A DNA stretch of 64,000 nt, taken from positions 187,911,794-187,975,793 of the forward strand of contig CP136064.1 of the NCBI GenBank assembly GCA_032622095.1. The letters run 5' to 3'. The notes under the pieces are model-generated. The model did not search any database. It worked only from the letters and a program-made list of their open reading frames with translations, and was not told the DNA's origin. Source of the stretch: Siphonodentalium dalli (taxonomy: Eukaryota; Mollusca; Scaphopoda; Gadilida; Siphonodentaliidae). Shown here in pieces: positions 37,021-48,990 of this stretch. A program made the position numbers and the translations under genes. Within the stretch, counting starts at the first letter, position 1. Each line of letters begins with the position of its first letter.

Positions 37021-38326
37021 GTATTCAATGTATTCTTTAATAAGTCATTTCTCTATTATTTTCGTTCATTTTAGTAGTAATATTGGTAGAAATGTAGTCT
37101 GAAATCGTCTGTATAGCGTCATATAGCTTTAGTGGTGAGCTTATTGCATCCGTGTATACTAAACAAGCGTGACAACTCATGCATTCGTAATAGTTCTGTC
37201 TATTGTGATCTGGTGTAGCCTCGTATACACGAAGGCAATGTGTTCAAAGTACGCGAGTGCGTGTATGGTTTATGTATACGTCCATATTTCTTAAAGTATA
37301 GTACATATTTTGTGCATTAAGACTTGGAACAAGTCCCCCTTTCACTGGTAAACTACGTATAAACGATCTATACTATAGTTAACTAAACCATTTCTACATA
37401 AGTGCGGCTCTATGGTGGTGTGTCTTACCAATATGCCATTATATGCAGATGGTAACGTGTTCAAGTGTGCACAAGTCTGATTTTGTGCCCACGCTTTACA
37501 TATATGTGAGAATATTTTAAAGTATACAGATGCTCTTTAAGATACGCAGTGTTTTGTACAAATCAATATGTCATTAAATGACTAGTCATAATGTCAGCCA
37601 TTTTCAGCCAACTATTTATACCTGTTATATGAGATCATATCGTAGCTGAATCTGGACCTACCTCAACGGCGAAGTGAGCTCAAATGAAGTTACACATATG
37701 ATATGAGCCATTATATGGGTCGATGAGGTGTTATCTCAGTATGTCCATACAATATTAGTAAAATACACAGACAAATGTTCATATTTAGAGTAAATACATA
37801 TGTGTATCCTTTAATGTAATGTCAGTAAATGTATAGAAACGCAGCGTTCAAAATAGTAAAAAGTATACATTTTTTACTTAAAATTTCATTGTTTATGGTT
37901 AATTTCCTGTTATGAAACGTGTCATTTTATAAACGCGTAATACGCAGTTACAAAAAACACTAATTGACAAACATTTTAAGCGCTATTATGACTATATTTG
38001 GCGAATAAAAAAAGGGCTATTTGACATAGTACAACAACGCGAAATGACTACTTTTTTAAACGCGAATTTGAAACTAAACTAATATACAAAAGAATTTTAA
38101 ACTAAATAATAAGTTTGGTTGACAGCATTTTCACACACAGAAGCGTTATGATACAGTTTCACCACTCACACAGAAGCGATCTTATACGATGTAGCGGTAT
38201 GTTACAGAGTTATCGTTCTTTTCGAGGCTAAAAAAAGCGCAGACCGACCCCCTCCCTCTCCCCCCCCCCCCGTTTTAAAAGGGGCGGGGTTAAGGGGAGC
38301 GATCGCGTGTCACGAAAAAATGTCAC

Positions 38327-39930
38327 CCCCATTTTACACATAACCCTTCTACATATTTACCACAATTCTACTTTTACCCTTACCCAATATAACCCCCTCC
38401 CTTCCGAACTTCTTAGCTATCCTCACTCCCTTTTACTCTATGCATCATTCATGTTCTTTGCCCTATGTCCCTGTCATTTCCTATAAGTTTACACCATTTT
38501 GCATGTGTTCTCCTTTTTACTACTGTATCCTTAATACACAAACCCCCAAGTTCATACACATATACGTAATACTTTCCATTCATTATCTGTTTTATGTTTA
38601 CTCTTTTGTCGCGTTACATCCCCTATGTTTTCGACCAACTGCTTACACCTAAATTATATATATATATATATATGTCCCCTTTTACCCATCGCTTCTCCTC
38701 TCCAACCCCAGTTCATATGATTTAGTTATACTTTTACCCCTATGGCCCTCTTTTCTCACTCCCTCTGCTTTCCTCTGCCATTTTATTTTCTATACCATTT
38801 AAGCCCCTTGCCGGCTCTTACCCTCTAATTACTGTCTGCAATCATGGTTACCCCTCTCCTTCCAAAGCAAAACCCCCACATTTCATATGATTTAGGTATA
38901 TACTCAATGATTATTCTTATCTCATCTACTTTAATTATGTACATGTCCCCCACCACAGCTCTCTGTTATACACCTCTATTCATTTTACCCTATACCCCAT
39001 TTACCTTTCTCCACATAAACACCTTTCATTCTTTTTTACCTTCCCCTTTTGTACCTCTAAACACTTTGTTCTTCCCACAACAATCCCAATGTTTTCCTAG
39101 GAAAGTAATGCTTACTACTCAATGTTTTCTCCAAATTATACCCTTCTGCTCCCATTTACTTGCCTCTCACTCTCCCCATCGCCTTCCCCCTTTTTACACA
39201 TGTATAAACCTCTGTTGAGTGGCTTTTCTTAGCCTCCTATACTCTTCGCTATTCACCTCTATACACTCTCCCACTGCCCCTTTACCCTTTTCCCCATAAG
39301 CACCTTTCATGTCTCCCTTTTCCATTTTATACAACTCTTATTTTACCTCTGTTCTACCCACAACAATCCCAATGTTTTCCTAGGAAAGTAAGGCTTACAC
39401 CTCAATGTTTTCTCCAAATTATACCCTTCTGCCCCAATTTCTTGCCTCTCGCTCTCCCCATCTCCTCCCTTTTTTGCACTATCTACATGTATAAACCTAT
39501 ATTGAGTGGCCTTTCTTAGCCTCCTATACTCTTCGCTATACACCTCTATACACGCTCCCACTGCCCCTTTACCCTTTTTCCCATAAGCACCTTTCATGTC
39601 TCCCTTTTCCATTTTATACAACTCTTATTTTACCTCTGTTCTACCCACAACAATCACAATGTTTTCCTAGGAAAGTAAGGCTTACACCTCAATGTTTTCT
39701 CCAAATTATACCCTTCTGCCCCAATTTCTTGCCTCTCGCTCTCCCCATCTCCTTCCCCTTTTTGCACCATCTAAATATATTAAAAACCATGAACAGTGTA
39801 CACTACCTAATCCATTATCATCTCCAATTAATACATGGTCATATCATCCCATCCCCATTTCTCACACTCCATTACCCATCATACTGTGTCGTTTCCCCCA
39901 TCCATTTACTCTGCCTTATACTTTTCTTCT
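38327..39930. other. Loop of the giant palindrome: pyrimidine-rich, with a ~285-bp tandem repeat
   Basis: The only single-copy part of the element. The plus strand is strongly C/T-rich. 'Cccacaacaatcccaatg' with 'ttttcctaggaaagta' recurs at about 39,075, 39,356 and 39,645, giving about 2.6 tandem units of 281-289 bp. A (TA)n tract lies near 38,653-38,672. Open frames (38,844-39,218 plus; 39,343-39,621 minus) follow the composition bias and the repeat; I do not support them as genes. Confidence 0.7.
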
Positions 39931-41229
39931 ATGACATGTTTTCGTGACGCGCGATCGCTCCCCTTAACCCCGCCCCTTTTAAAACGGGGGGGGGGGAGAG
40001 GGAGGGGGTCGGTCTGCGCTTTTTTTAGCCTCGAAAAGAACGATAACTCTGTAACATACCGCTACATCGTATAAGATCGCTTCTGTGTGAGTGGTGAAAC
40101 TGTATCATAACGCTTCTGTGTGTGAAAATGCTGTCAACCAAACTTATTATTTAGTTTAAAATTCTTTTGTATATTAGTTTAGTTTCAAATTCGCGTTTAA
40201 AAAAGTAGTCATTTCGCGTTGTTGTACTATGTCAAATAGCCCTTTTTTTATTCGCCAAATATAGTCATAATAGCGCTTAAAATGTTTGTCAATTAGTGCT
40301 TTTTGTAACTGCGTATTACGCGTTTATAAAATGACACGTTTCATAACAGGAAATTAACCATAAACAATGAAATTTTAAGTAAAAAATGTATACTTTTTAC
40401 TATTTTGAACGCTGCGTTTCTATACATTTGCTGACATTACATTAAAGGATACACATATGTATTTACTCTAAATATGAACATTTGTCTGTGTATTTTACTA
40501 ATATTGTATGGACATACTGAGATAACACCTCATCGACCCATATAATGGCTCATATCATATGTGTAACTTCATTTGAGCGCACTTCGCCGTTGAGGAGGTA
40601 GGTCCAGATTCAGCTACGATATGATCTCATATAACAGGTATAAATAGTTGGCTGAAAATGGCTGACATTATGACTAGTCATTTAATGACATATTGATTTG
40701 TACAAAACACTGCGTATCTTAAAGAGCATCTGTATACTTTAAAATATTCTCACATATATGTAAAGCGTGGGCACAAAATCAGACTTGTGCACACTTGAAC
40801 ACGTTACCATCTGCATATAATGGCATATTGGTAAGACACACCACCATAGAGCCGCACTTATGTAGAAATGGTTTAGTTAACTATAGTATAGATCGTTTAT
40901 ACGTAGTTTACCAGTGAAAGGGGGACTTGTTCCAAGTCTTAATGCACAAAATATGTACTATACTTTAAGAAATATGGACGTATACATAAACCATACACGC
41001 ACTCGCGTACTTTGAACACATTGCCTTCGTGTATACGAGGCTACACCAGATCACAATAGACAGAACTATTACGAATGCATGAGTTGTCACGCTTGTTTAG
41101 TATACACGGATGCAATAAGCTCACCACTAAAGCTATATGACGCTATACAGACGATTTCAGACTACATTTCTACCAATATTACTACTAAAATGAACGAAAA
41201 TAATAGAGAAATGACTTATTAAAGAATAC

Positions 41230-42060
41230 ATTGAATACATGTGTATACACCTTTTGCGAGACCGTCACTTGGTACACGGTTCATCTGTATAACAGACTCT
41301 TTACAGGAGTCAAAATACATATAATTTATGAAAAGAATACATCGTATACGCTCTTTATTTTGCTCCATGTAATGGAGATTTTAGAGTAATACTATGAATG
41401 AACAAGTATACGTCAAGCAAATACACGCGTCCACATAGTAGGTCTGTTCCACACCAAAGTTTGACGCCTCTGTATTAACAGAGAGCTTGGATTATATACG
41501 AATGAATTGCAAAAAAAATATGTGATATACACATGCTTTCACATAGTAGACCTATCGTGAGACTGTCACGTTGTACATAGTTACTCTGTATAACAGACTA
41601 TATTTATGGGAGTTACAATGCATATAATTGATGGAAAGAAATCACTAAGTATTTTTACACCAGTCTACGTCATACACGCTCTTTATTTTGCTCCATGTAA
41701 TGGAGATTTCAGAGTAATAATATGAATGACCTAGTATACATCGAGTAAATACACGCATTCACATAGTAGGTATTTTCCACACCAACGGTTTGATGCCTGT
41801 GTATTAACAGAGAGGTTGGATTACGTACGAATGAACGGTAAAAAGAATATGTGATATGCACATGTTTTCACATAGTATGCCTATCGTGAGACTGCCACGT
41901 GGTACATGTTTACTCTGTATAACAGACTATATTTATAGGAGTTACAATACATATAATTGATGAAAAGAAATCACTAAGTATTTATACACCAGTCTACATC
42001 ATATACGCTCTTTATTTTGCTCCATGTAATGGAGATTTTAGAGTAACAATATGAAATATG
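41230..42060. promoter_or_regulatory. Three ~328-bp repeats upstream of the 201-aa gene (right arm)
   Basis: ACGCTCTTTATTTTGCTCC followed by 'atgtaatggagatttt' occurs at about 41,348, 41,677 and 42,005, mirroring 36,190-37,020. The last copy lies about 290 bp 5' of the gene start. Confidence 0.5.
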
Positions 42061-42323
42061 ACTAGTATACATCAAGTTGTTGAACGGTTGTTATCATACC
42101 GCTTGCCCGTGTATAGTTAAATTGAACGGCGGATTTTGATTGGTTATTATAAATAGTACAATAAGTAATAAATACTTTTCCGATCGTCATTAAAGTGCGA
42201 ACGCTATGTATAGTATGAACCACCATTTGTATAATAATGGTGTTAATTTTGTGAGAAACTCACGTTCAATACCCCTTGTTGTAGTGGATTACCTCGAATA
42301 AACAGAGTGTTTCGTAAGGACTT

Positions 42324-42929
42324 ATGGAGGTAATTGATATGTTACCAGCAGAAATACGTCAGAAAGTGTATAAAGCTTTAGTTAACTCATCAACACTACG
42401 TGAAGAAATCAAGAATGAATTACAGCAAACTTGGTTTCGAAGGGAAGAGAAGCTAATAATAAAGTTAATTTTAGAAGGACATTTTGTTGATGGTAGAGAG
42501 AGATTGGAATCTTTACTGGAGAGAACAGAATTTGAAACAGATTTCTTACTAGATATTGTGGATCAACTGTTCTCTGACTGTTGGCTAATTAGAGGTATTG
42601 CTAAAAATAACGACATACGTTGGATTCGTGAACTTGTTGGAGATAACTTTGTTCGAATTTCTGTTTACAATGACGTGTTTTTCAATGAAAGAAGTCGGAT
42701 ATTCGAAGAAGAAACATCAATATGCGGTTACATCATTCTCCCAGAACCTTGTGAAATTTTCACGATTGAAAAGATGTTTAATGAACAACTAGTATTGGAT
42801 TACATTGTAAACACAACTAAAACTATTTCAGAACTAGACAGTGAACTCATTTGGACCTTGGGAATAATCAGGACTTATGGTGATTATACACTGAAAACTA
42901 AAAAGCTTGGTTCTGAACCACAGACCTAA
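42324..42929 (+). CDS. Unrecognised 201-aa protein, right-arm copy
   Basis: Same length and identical translation to the left-arm gene. ATG at 42,324, stop TAA at 42,927-42,929. The two copies are transcribed away from the central loop towards the ends, each preceded by its three ~328-bp repeats. No second gene is apparent downstream to the element end. A short frame at 42,598-42,792 in another phase is a shadow. Function unknown; I see no nuclease, polymerase, capsid or DNA-binding motif that I can name. Confidence 0.75.
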   Translation: MEVIDMLPAEIRQKVYKALVNSSTLREEIKNELQQTWFRREEKLIIKLILEGHFVDGRERLESLLERTEFETDFLLDIVDQLFSDCWLIRGIAKNNDIRWIRELVGDNFVRISVYNDVFFNERSRIFEEETSICGYIILPEPCEIFTIEKMFNEQLVLDYIVNTTKTISELDSELIWTLGIIRTYGDYTLKTKKLGSEPQT

Positions 42930-45900
42930 CTCAGTGATCACTGACGAGTACCACTTGCAACCGTAGGCATCGCTTACCTGTGTTTGCTGAACATACTGCT
43001 ACATACTAGAAATAGGTTACACAGATTGAGACAGCAAAACCTGTTATGTGTGTTAAGTGATCAAATAATAAAGTATAATTTACCTCAGTTCTTTCTTCTT
43101 TAGTCGTGGATGTACCCCATATGCTAAAAATAACTCACCATCGGGAATATTGGCCTTCGGTGATTTCACCTCCCACTAGTTTTTTGTTTTATATGAAACA
43201 CAGTGGTGCATATGACCATGCCCAACAAAAATATATTCAATATTGGTTGCCGATTAAAAATCCTTGAAATATACCTTTGATACATCAGGGTGCTTCTTTA
43301 CCTCAATGTGTCTAGTCAATTACGCAAACAGTGTGTATCGTCCCTACTAGCTTACCCGAATGCCAATTCAAAACTCATGAAGAGCGCGCTCATGAAGGTG
43401 TATAACTTTAATACTTCATGTCTATAGGCTAGTAATGGGAACCCATTGCGGCCAGTGCATGTATATCGTATATATATATATTGATGTATAGGCAGTGGGT
43501 CTACGTAGCTCTCTAGATTTCTCTACCATTACCATAGCTATCATATACACACGCGTTCGAGTATGAACGATGGTCGGTTAGAACCTATGACTTAAAAAAG
43601 GGCCTGGGGACCGATCATATTCAAGTTACTTATAATTTACATTTGAAGCATAGTTTCAATGGGTTTATAACTTGAACGGTAAGTGGCCATATATAGCTAA
43701 TACGACTGACTTAGACCATATTTTGACATTCTAAATGATACAAATGCTTACATATTAGTCTATGTGAAGAGTGAGTACGCATTTTGTCTGTGACATAAAC
43801 TGGCATATTGATATAAAATAACAACCATTTCTAAGCTAAATAACACTGTATATAATATACAAAAATACCCAACGCCATTCGAAATGCAGAGAATTGAGTT
43901 ACCTGCTCATGTAATTCACATGAAACGTGATGTGCATCAATGGGGTACAATATTATGCTATAGGTACCATTTCTAAAGTATACAACCATAACTCATTACT
44001 AGAAGACCTTAATCCCGAGTAATTGTGTTGTGTGTAACAGCGGGACTCAGTAATGGGTGTTCGTTGCTTTTGGATTAGTTTGCTTCGGTGACCATGTTGA
44101 ACCCTATGCGTAATGTATTGTCTGATTATAGACACAAATGACGTGTACCTTTAAGGTATGTGACCCCGCGGGTACAATACTATGCTATTGGAACCATTTC
44201 TGAAGTAAATAAGCTTACTACGATGGAAATGTTTAACCCTACGTGTAATGTATTGTCTGATTATAGACAAAAGTGACGTGTATCTTTAAGGTATGTGATA
44301 CCACGGGTACAATACTATGTTATTGGAACCATTTCTGAAGTAAATAAGCTTACTACGGTGGACATGTTGAACCATATGTGTAATGTTTTGTGTGATTATA
44401 GACAAAAGTGACGTGTACCTTTAAGGTATGTGATCAAAATACGGTCAATTGTATGAACAATTTCTGAAGTAATGACACATCAATACCTTCATTTCCTACA
44501 ATGTTGCCTCGTGCATCGAATGTACATGCATATGTAACTTGAAAGCCAATATGTTATAATGTTGTTGTCTAACACACACGGGGTAATTTTATATGAATGA
44601 AAGCATGTAGATTGCAAAAATCTTTGTTAAAACTATGGACGTTTTTTTAAATAAAGAGCGTTTTTTATTTACGGATAGACGGAATTAGGTTTAAATGCTT
44701 AATTTTAAATATAAATTTAGTAAACGATGGACATTAAAGGGGTACTGTACGCCATTTTATTAAAATTTCCGGTGACAACAACGATCTAATATCGATAATA
44801 TATAGAAACATAAGTAATTTGAGTCGAAGATGTATTCTGTAAACGCTCAGGATAATAGGCTATCTTAAAATTTAATAATTTAAAAGTTAATAATTTGATA
44901 TAAATTTAGTAAACGATGGACATTAAGACAAATTTTGAAAATAAAGAGCGTTTTTTATTTACGGATAGACGGAATTAGGTTTAAATGCTTGATTTTAAAT
45001 GTAAATTTAGTACAATTCAGACAAATTTGAAAATAAAGAGCGTTTTATTGATAGATACACTGAGTTAGGTTTAAATGCTTAAGTGATGTGTTCATTTAAT
45101 GTACGTGACCACGGGTACAATAGTATGCTATATGAACCATTTCTGAAGTAATGACACCTTATTATTATCACTAACACTGTGCCAATGCATTATATTATGT
45201 ATGTCTGTCTCCCATAAATGTACAGGCTAATATGACCTATAAATTGAAGGTAAGTGGCCAGTCTGTTACAATGTTGTTGTCGTTTAACATACATTTCGTA
45301 AATTTTATATGAATGAAAGCATGTAGATTGCATAAATCTTTGTTAAAACTAGGTAGATTCAAACTATTTGAAAAATAAAGAGATGATTGATGTATACGCG
45401 GAATTAGGTTTAAATGCATAAATGACGTGTACCTTTAAGGTATGTGACCAAAATGCGGTGATTTGTATGCTATTTGAACCATATCTGAAGTAGTGACACA
45501 CTAGAAAACCTTAATTTCTACAGAAACATTAATTTTGTTTATCTCTCAGTCTCCACAGATGCAGAAGCCATTAGGAGCATGCATTTGAATGACAGACCTA
45601 TCGTGGCATTAAATGACTTAAACATGTGTTTAATTACGAAGCTTCGAGAAATTGTGTGTAGGATTTACTTTATTTGAAATGTTCAAATATCTATTGACAA
45701 GGCGTTGATTGATTCCTAATAGTTCGATTACAGATATTAAAGGGGTATTTAGAGAAAAAGCTTAACTAATGTTAGTGATGATTTAATCAATTGTACCATA
45801 ACAGTTGACCATTAGGAGGGATACATAATGGGGAGTCAGTATGTATTCAGGGTTCATGCCGCTCGTGGTATAACTTTTGTGAGAATTAAATTGCATGGGT

Positions 45901-47093
45901 TATGCTCTGTAAGCATATGTTGGCTGCTTGGAGTTAGATGTGTATTTAATACCTAGATGGTCTCCCACGTGCTGAGAACTTTGTAGATTATTTTAATTTT
46001 ATTAATTGTTTCAGAGGCAGCTAGAAAGGCATTTTATTTTTCCTAACCAATATGTGCAAATGATACCGGCCCCTGAATGTTTTTTATTCAAATTAGTGCA
46101 GGCTTAAATGTTTTATCACCTAGTGGTATGCATAATCTCATTAATCTGTTTCACCGCTTTATCCCCGTCGGTATGGAGAATGTTCCAGAATGGTTACATG
46201 TTGTGTTATTAGCTTGAGAGCTCTGTGCCCTGCAGCCACACTAATTTGATGTTATGCTGGAACATTTTTTTTCTCGAACATTCTAGATTGTTTTAATTTG
46301 TCGGCTTTTTCATAACCTTTTAGAAAGACAATTTCTTACCCAATAGGTGCAAATGATATGTGGCCCATGTTTGAATGAATTACACATTAGACCGGCTATT
46401 ATCTACGGTTACCCCCGAATGTGTTTGAACGCTTAAATTACCAGATAAATTCATGGTGAAAACGCACTTAGTGCATAGCGTGTTTAGTGCACATGTGGAA
46501 TCGTTTAAACCATTATATTCCATGATGCTCTGTTATTGTTAGAAAGCGTGCCTCGTGGAATGTGTTTTCTACCAGGTACATAACAGTTAATAAATCTGTG
46601 AGATCAATAATGTTTTTATTAAAGGTAAAAAAAGTTAAAGGGGCCGAAGTGTTTTAAGGAGATTTGATAAATAATTTTAACTGCCTAAATTCTATGCGTG
46701 GTAAATAGATGCTATGATAGCCAATGTGTGTACCGTGTGAAATTAACATCGGGACTTTACAGTTATATAATTTTAAAGAGGCCGTAGACAAATATGAATT
46801 TTATTACACGAATACATTATGGATTTTACTAGAAAAAAAATGTTCCAGAAACAAATATTTTACTAGATTGTTCCAGAAAGAATAATTTGCGTGGGAAGGA
46901 ATATTTTTTAATAGATTGTTCCAGAAGATAAAATTGCGTGGGAAGGAGGAGCGATATATAATAATTAATAACATGGGGCCATATATACACATACAAAGCA
47001 TAGGAAAGGGGGCGTTGCCATACTATGGAGCCATAGACCTATAGGAAAAGGGGGTCCCACACATACATAACCCAGAGTCACAATCATGCTGCT

Positions 47094-47171
47094 GATTCTC
47101 GGCGGCACATGTGGAATCTTACAACGGCATCATCACCAAGGTGTTCCCGAACATGAGGCATGGTGACATTT
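47094..47171 (-). pseudogene. THAP-domain protein, N-terminal part beyond the insertion
   Basis: On the minus strand a splice acceptor (gttactttcag) precedes an exon starting at 47,171 with CHHASC, which fits the first zinc-ligand pair (Cx4C) of a THAP domain. After a one-base frameshift near GGTGATGATG the frame continues VVRFHMCRRE up to the GATTCT target site. Skipping the giant element and one GATTCT copy, the same frame goes straight into SWYSKWSQLL at 31,093. The two ligand halves (Cx4C and CxxH) are then about 43 residues apart, as expected for the domain. The frameshift suggests that this copy was decaying independently. Confidence 0.7.
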
Positions 47172-48800
47172 CTGAAAGTAACAAGATATATTCTATTGAA
47201 GGAAAGGCGTTAAGGGTCAGATGCACGTTTGGCCAAAATAGCCTGGTATTTCTAAATGGATTTTCTTGAAATCTGTCAGGAATTTATTTGTGAAATTTGG
47301 TACAAGCGATTATTGTGATACACTATTTAAGAACCATCAAACAATAGGTTATTAAAATCTCATTTACTTCACTTTTGTGGCAAGGAAAATATTGAAAATT
47401 TCACTGTTTTCAGATACCAAGAACTTGTGTAAATTATATTTGTTTCAAAATTGCAGACCATATGTCCATGATATCATATCTGAAGATCAACAGAGGAGAC
47501 TTATTTTTTCTTGATTCATTAAATTTGATGATTATTTTCACTTAAAAAGACAACTACCCACAAATAATTTTCTATATTTGAGAATTGTTATGTCATTCAT
47601 GTTGTTCAACGAAAAATTAGGCTGAGATGAGTTCTGGGTCATGGCTTCATAACATAGTTAAAGCGGACCACCATATCTCTTAACACTGTGGCCTAATTTC
47701 TGTTGATTGCTCCGTTTGAGTGGACCACACTGCATATATCAACAGTTTTTTCATTGGGCTGGGATATTTCTGACTGCGTTGTTCTTCATTTTAATATATG
47801 GGGGTATGACACTATATTATGCAATTATAAATTTAACTCCACATGATACAAATGAAGCCTCCTCTCGTAGAGCCAAGACAATAAACTGTTTGATGATTGG
47901 AGTTTTGTGTGAAATTATTAATTATTCTAGCAGTTCTTGGTACCCAAAGGAACAACAAAGAAAAAAATATATTCAACCTCTCAAATGTATAAAAATCCTA
48001 TGTTTTTGTTGTCTCTTAATAAATGCTCAGATTCTACATACAATAAAGATGATGATATGTGAAATTCAAGATTTTTCGCCAGATAGATCGAAAGAAATAC
48101 TTTGTTGAAATCTCTTGTCGTATTTTGCTGTATTTATGCAAAACGTGCATCTCCATCTTAACACATCGATGTAGATTGAAAACGACATATTTGCGGTCAT
48201 GTAATGAGAACATAAACGCTCTTTATTGTTACCGTTTTATATGGTATAAAATGACCTTTCGAATATAACTCTAAACTTGAAGTTTTTTGTGTAGAAAATC
48301 AATAAACTTATAGTACATGTACGAATATTCATATCAAATATTAAATAATACTCACGTTTCTGGGTTACGTCGGTCATTATTGCAACCGAAAACTGCACAG
48401 CGATTTGAAGGCATTTTCAATTTATGATTTTGTAAGGGTAGTATAGATGGGCGCGAAGCGAAGTGATTTTGTTCTCCAAACCAAGTCGCATATATAGCAT
48501 ACAGTGGCGGCATTTTCAGACAACTTTTGAAGAAACCCTAGCATATGGATTAGGTTCAACCTAATCATAGCAAGGGCTTCGTTTCATACAGTTAAACAAA
48601 CAAACGACGGCAAGACCTTCACTAGTGTGTTGATAACTGTTGTGAAAACAATACTAATTCGTCCTGATGTGCAACCGTCACAATAGACACGAAAGAGTAT
48701 CACCTCGCCCTCTCACATGCTTCAGTTGTCAGTTAAAACACGAAGTTTTTCATAAAACAGTTTCATTTTCGTGAAACGCATGCGAAGCCAGATGGGCGAA
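47172..48800. other. Interior of the THAP-bearing element; no clear gene
   Basis: An open frame at 47,707-48,108 (133 codons) has two hydrophobic stretches but no recognisable family and is weakly supported. One ATAAAGAGCG motif is present in inverse orientation near 48,214. Confidence 0.4.
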
Positions 48801-48805
48801 GAGAG

Positions 48806-48990
48806 AATTTATTGACGGCAGCTTCGGCAGCCTGAGGGTTAATTAATCCCAAATGCACGGAACTCATTTACGATATTCCGATAGTACTGTGTTTACTCCA
48901 TATTCTCTGACAATTCGGTGTAAAAATTCCCAATAGAACGACATTTATCAGGCGTTTACTAAAACCGCAAAATATTGAGAATATTCAAAC
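48806..48990. repeat. Extra partial copy of the outer inverted repeat
   Basis: 'Ttattgacggcagcttcggc' through 'gcaaaatattgag' repeats directly at 49,370-49,545, so the right side carries a tandem partial duplication absent from the left side. Confidence 0.75.

Larger units (their letters stand above)
31104..38326. repeat. Left arm of the giant palindrome
   Basis: Contents from the end inward: three copies of 'tctggaacaatctagtaaa' (31,270-31,375); a diverged ~285-bp duplication (31,850-32,230, 'atcatttgcac.tattgg'); tandem units with 'cataccttaaaggtacacgtca' (32,755-34,250) containing three CGCTCTTTATT motifs; unassigned sequence (34,250-35,300); the 201-codon gene (35,330-35,935, minus); three ~328-bp repeats (36,190-37,020); and about 1.2 kb of unassigned AT-rich DNA ending in a C-run and 'ggggcggggttaagggg'. 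Confidence 0.9.
31104..47093. mobile_element. Giant 15,990-bp palindromic element, AG...CT ends, 6-bp target duplication
   Basis: The left end AGCAGCATGATTGTGACTCT and the right end AGAGTCACAATCATGCTGCT are exact inverted copies. GATTCT flanks both sides (31,098-31,103 and 47,094-47,099). Homology continues for about 7.2 kb on each side (31,104 to about 38,326; about 39,931 to 47,093), leaving a 1.6-kb loop. Arms differ by scattered substitutions and indels, including about 62 bp extra in the left arm (about 34,850-34,912). Each arm holds one 201-codon gene, three ~328-bp upstream repeats, and arrays shared with the 3-6.5-kb region. A 6-bp duplication, 5'-AG ends and 16-kb length match the Polinton/Maverick description as I remember it. 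I see no DNA polymerase B, integrase, ATPase, protease or capsid gene, and inverted ends this long would be unusual. It is a non-autonomous derivative of such an element, or something new. Confidence 0.9.
39931..47093. repeat. Right arm of the giant palindrome
   Basis: Mirror image of the left arm at 31,104-38,326, with a coordinate sum of about 78,259 near the centre and 78,197 at the ends; the 62-bp difference is one indel near 34.85-34.91 kb. It carries the same gene, upstream repeats and terminal arrays. Confidence 0.9.

Noticed and set aside
38844-39621. Genes in the loop (124- and 92-codon frames)
   Set aside because: They follow the strong C/T bias, lack start context and run through the 285-bp tandem repeat.
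31104-47093. Assembly fold-over artefact
   Set aside because: A precise 6-bp duplication flanks it, the THAP gene reads across the junction, and the arms differ by substitutions and a 62-bp indel.
31104-47093. Complete Polinton/Maverick with its usual genes
   Set aside because: No open frame resembles protein-primed polymerase, integrase, packaging ATPase, protease or capsid; only size, ends and duplication length agree.
47707-48108. 133-codon membrane-like protein
   Set aside because: AT-rich chance hydrophobicity, no recognisable family and no supporting context; mentioned only as weak.
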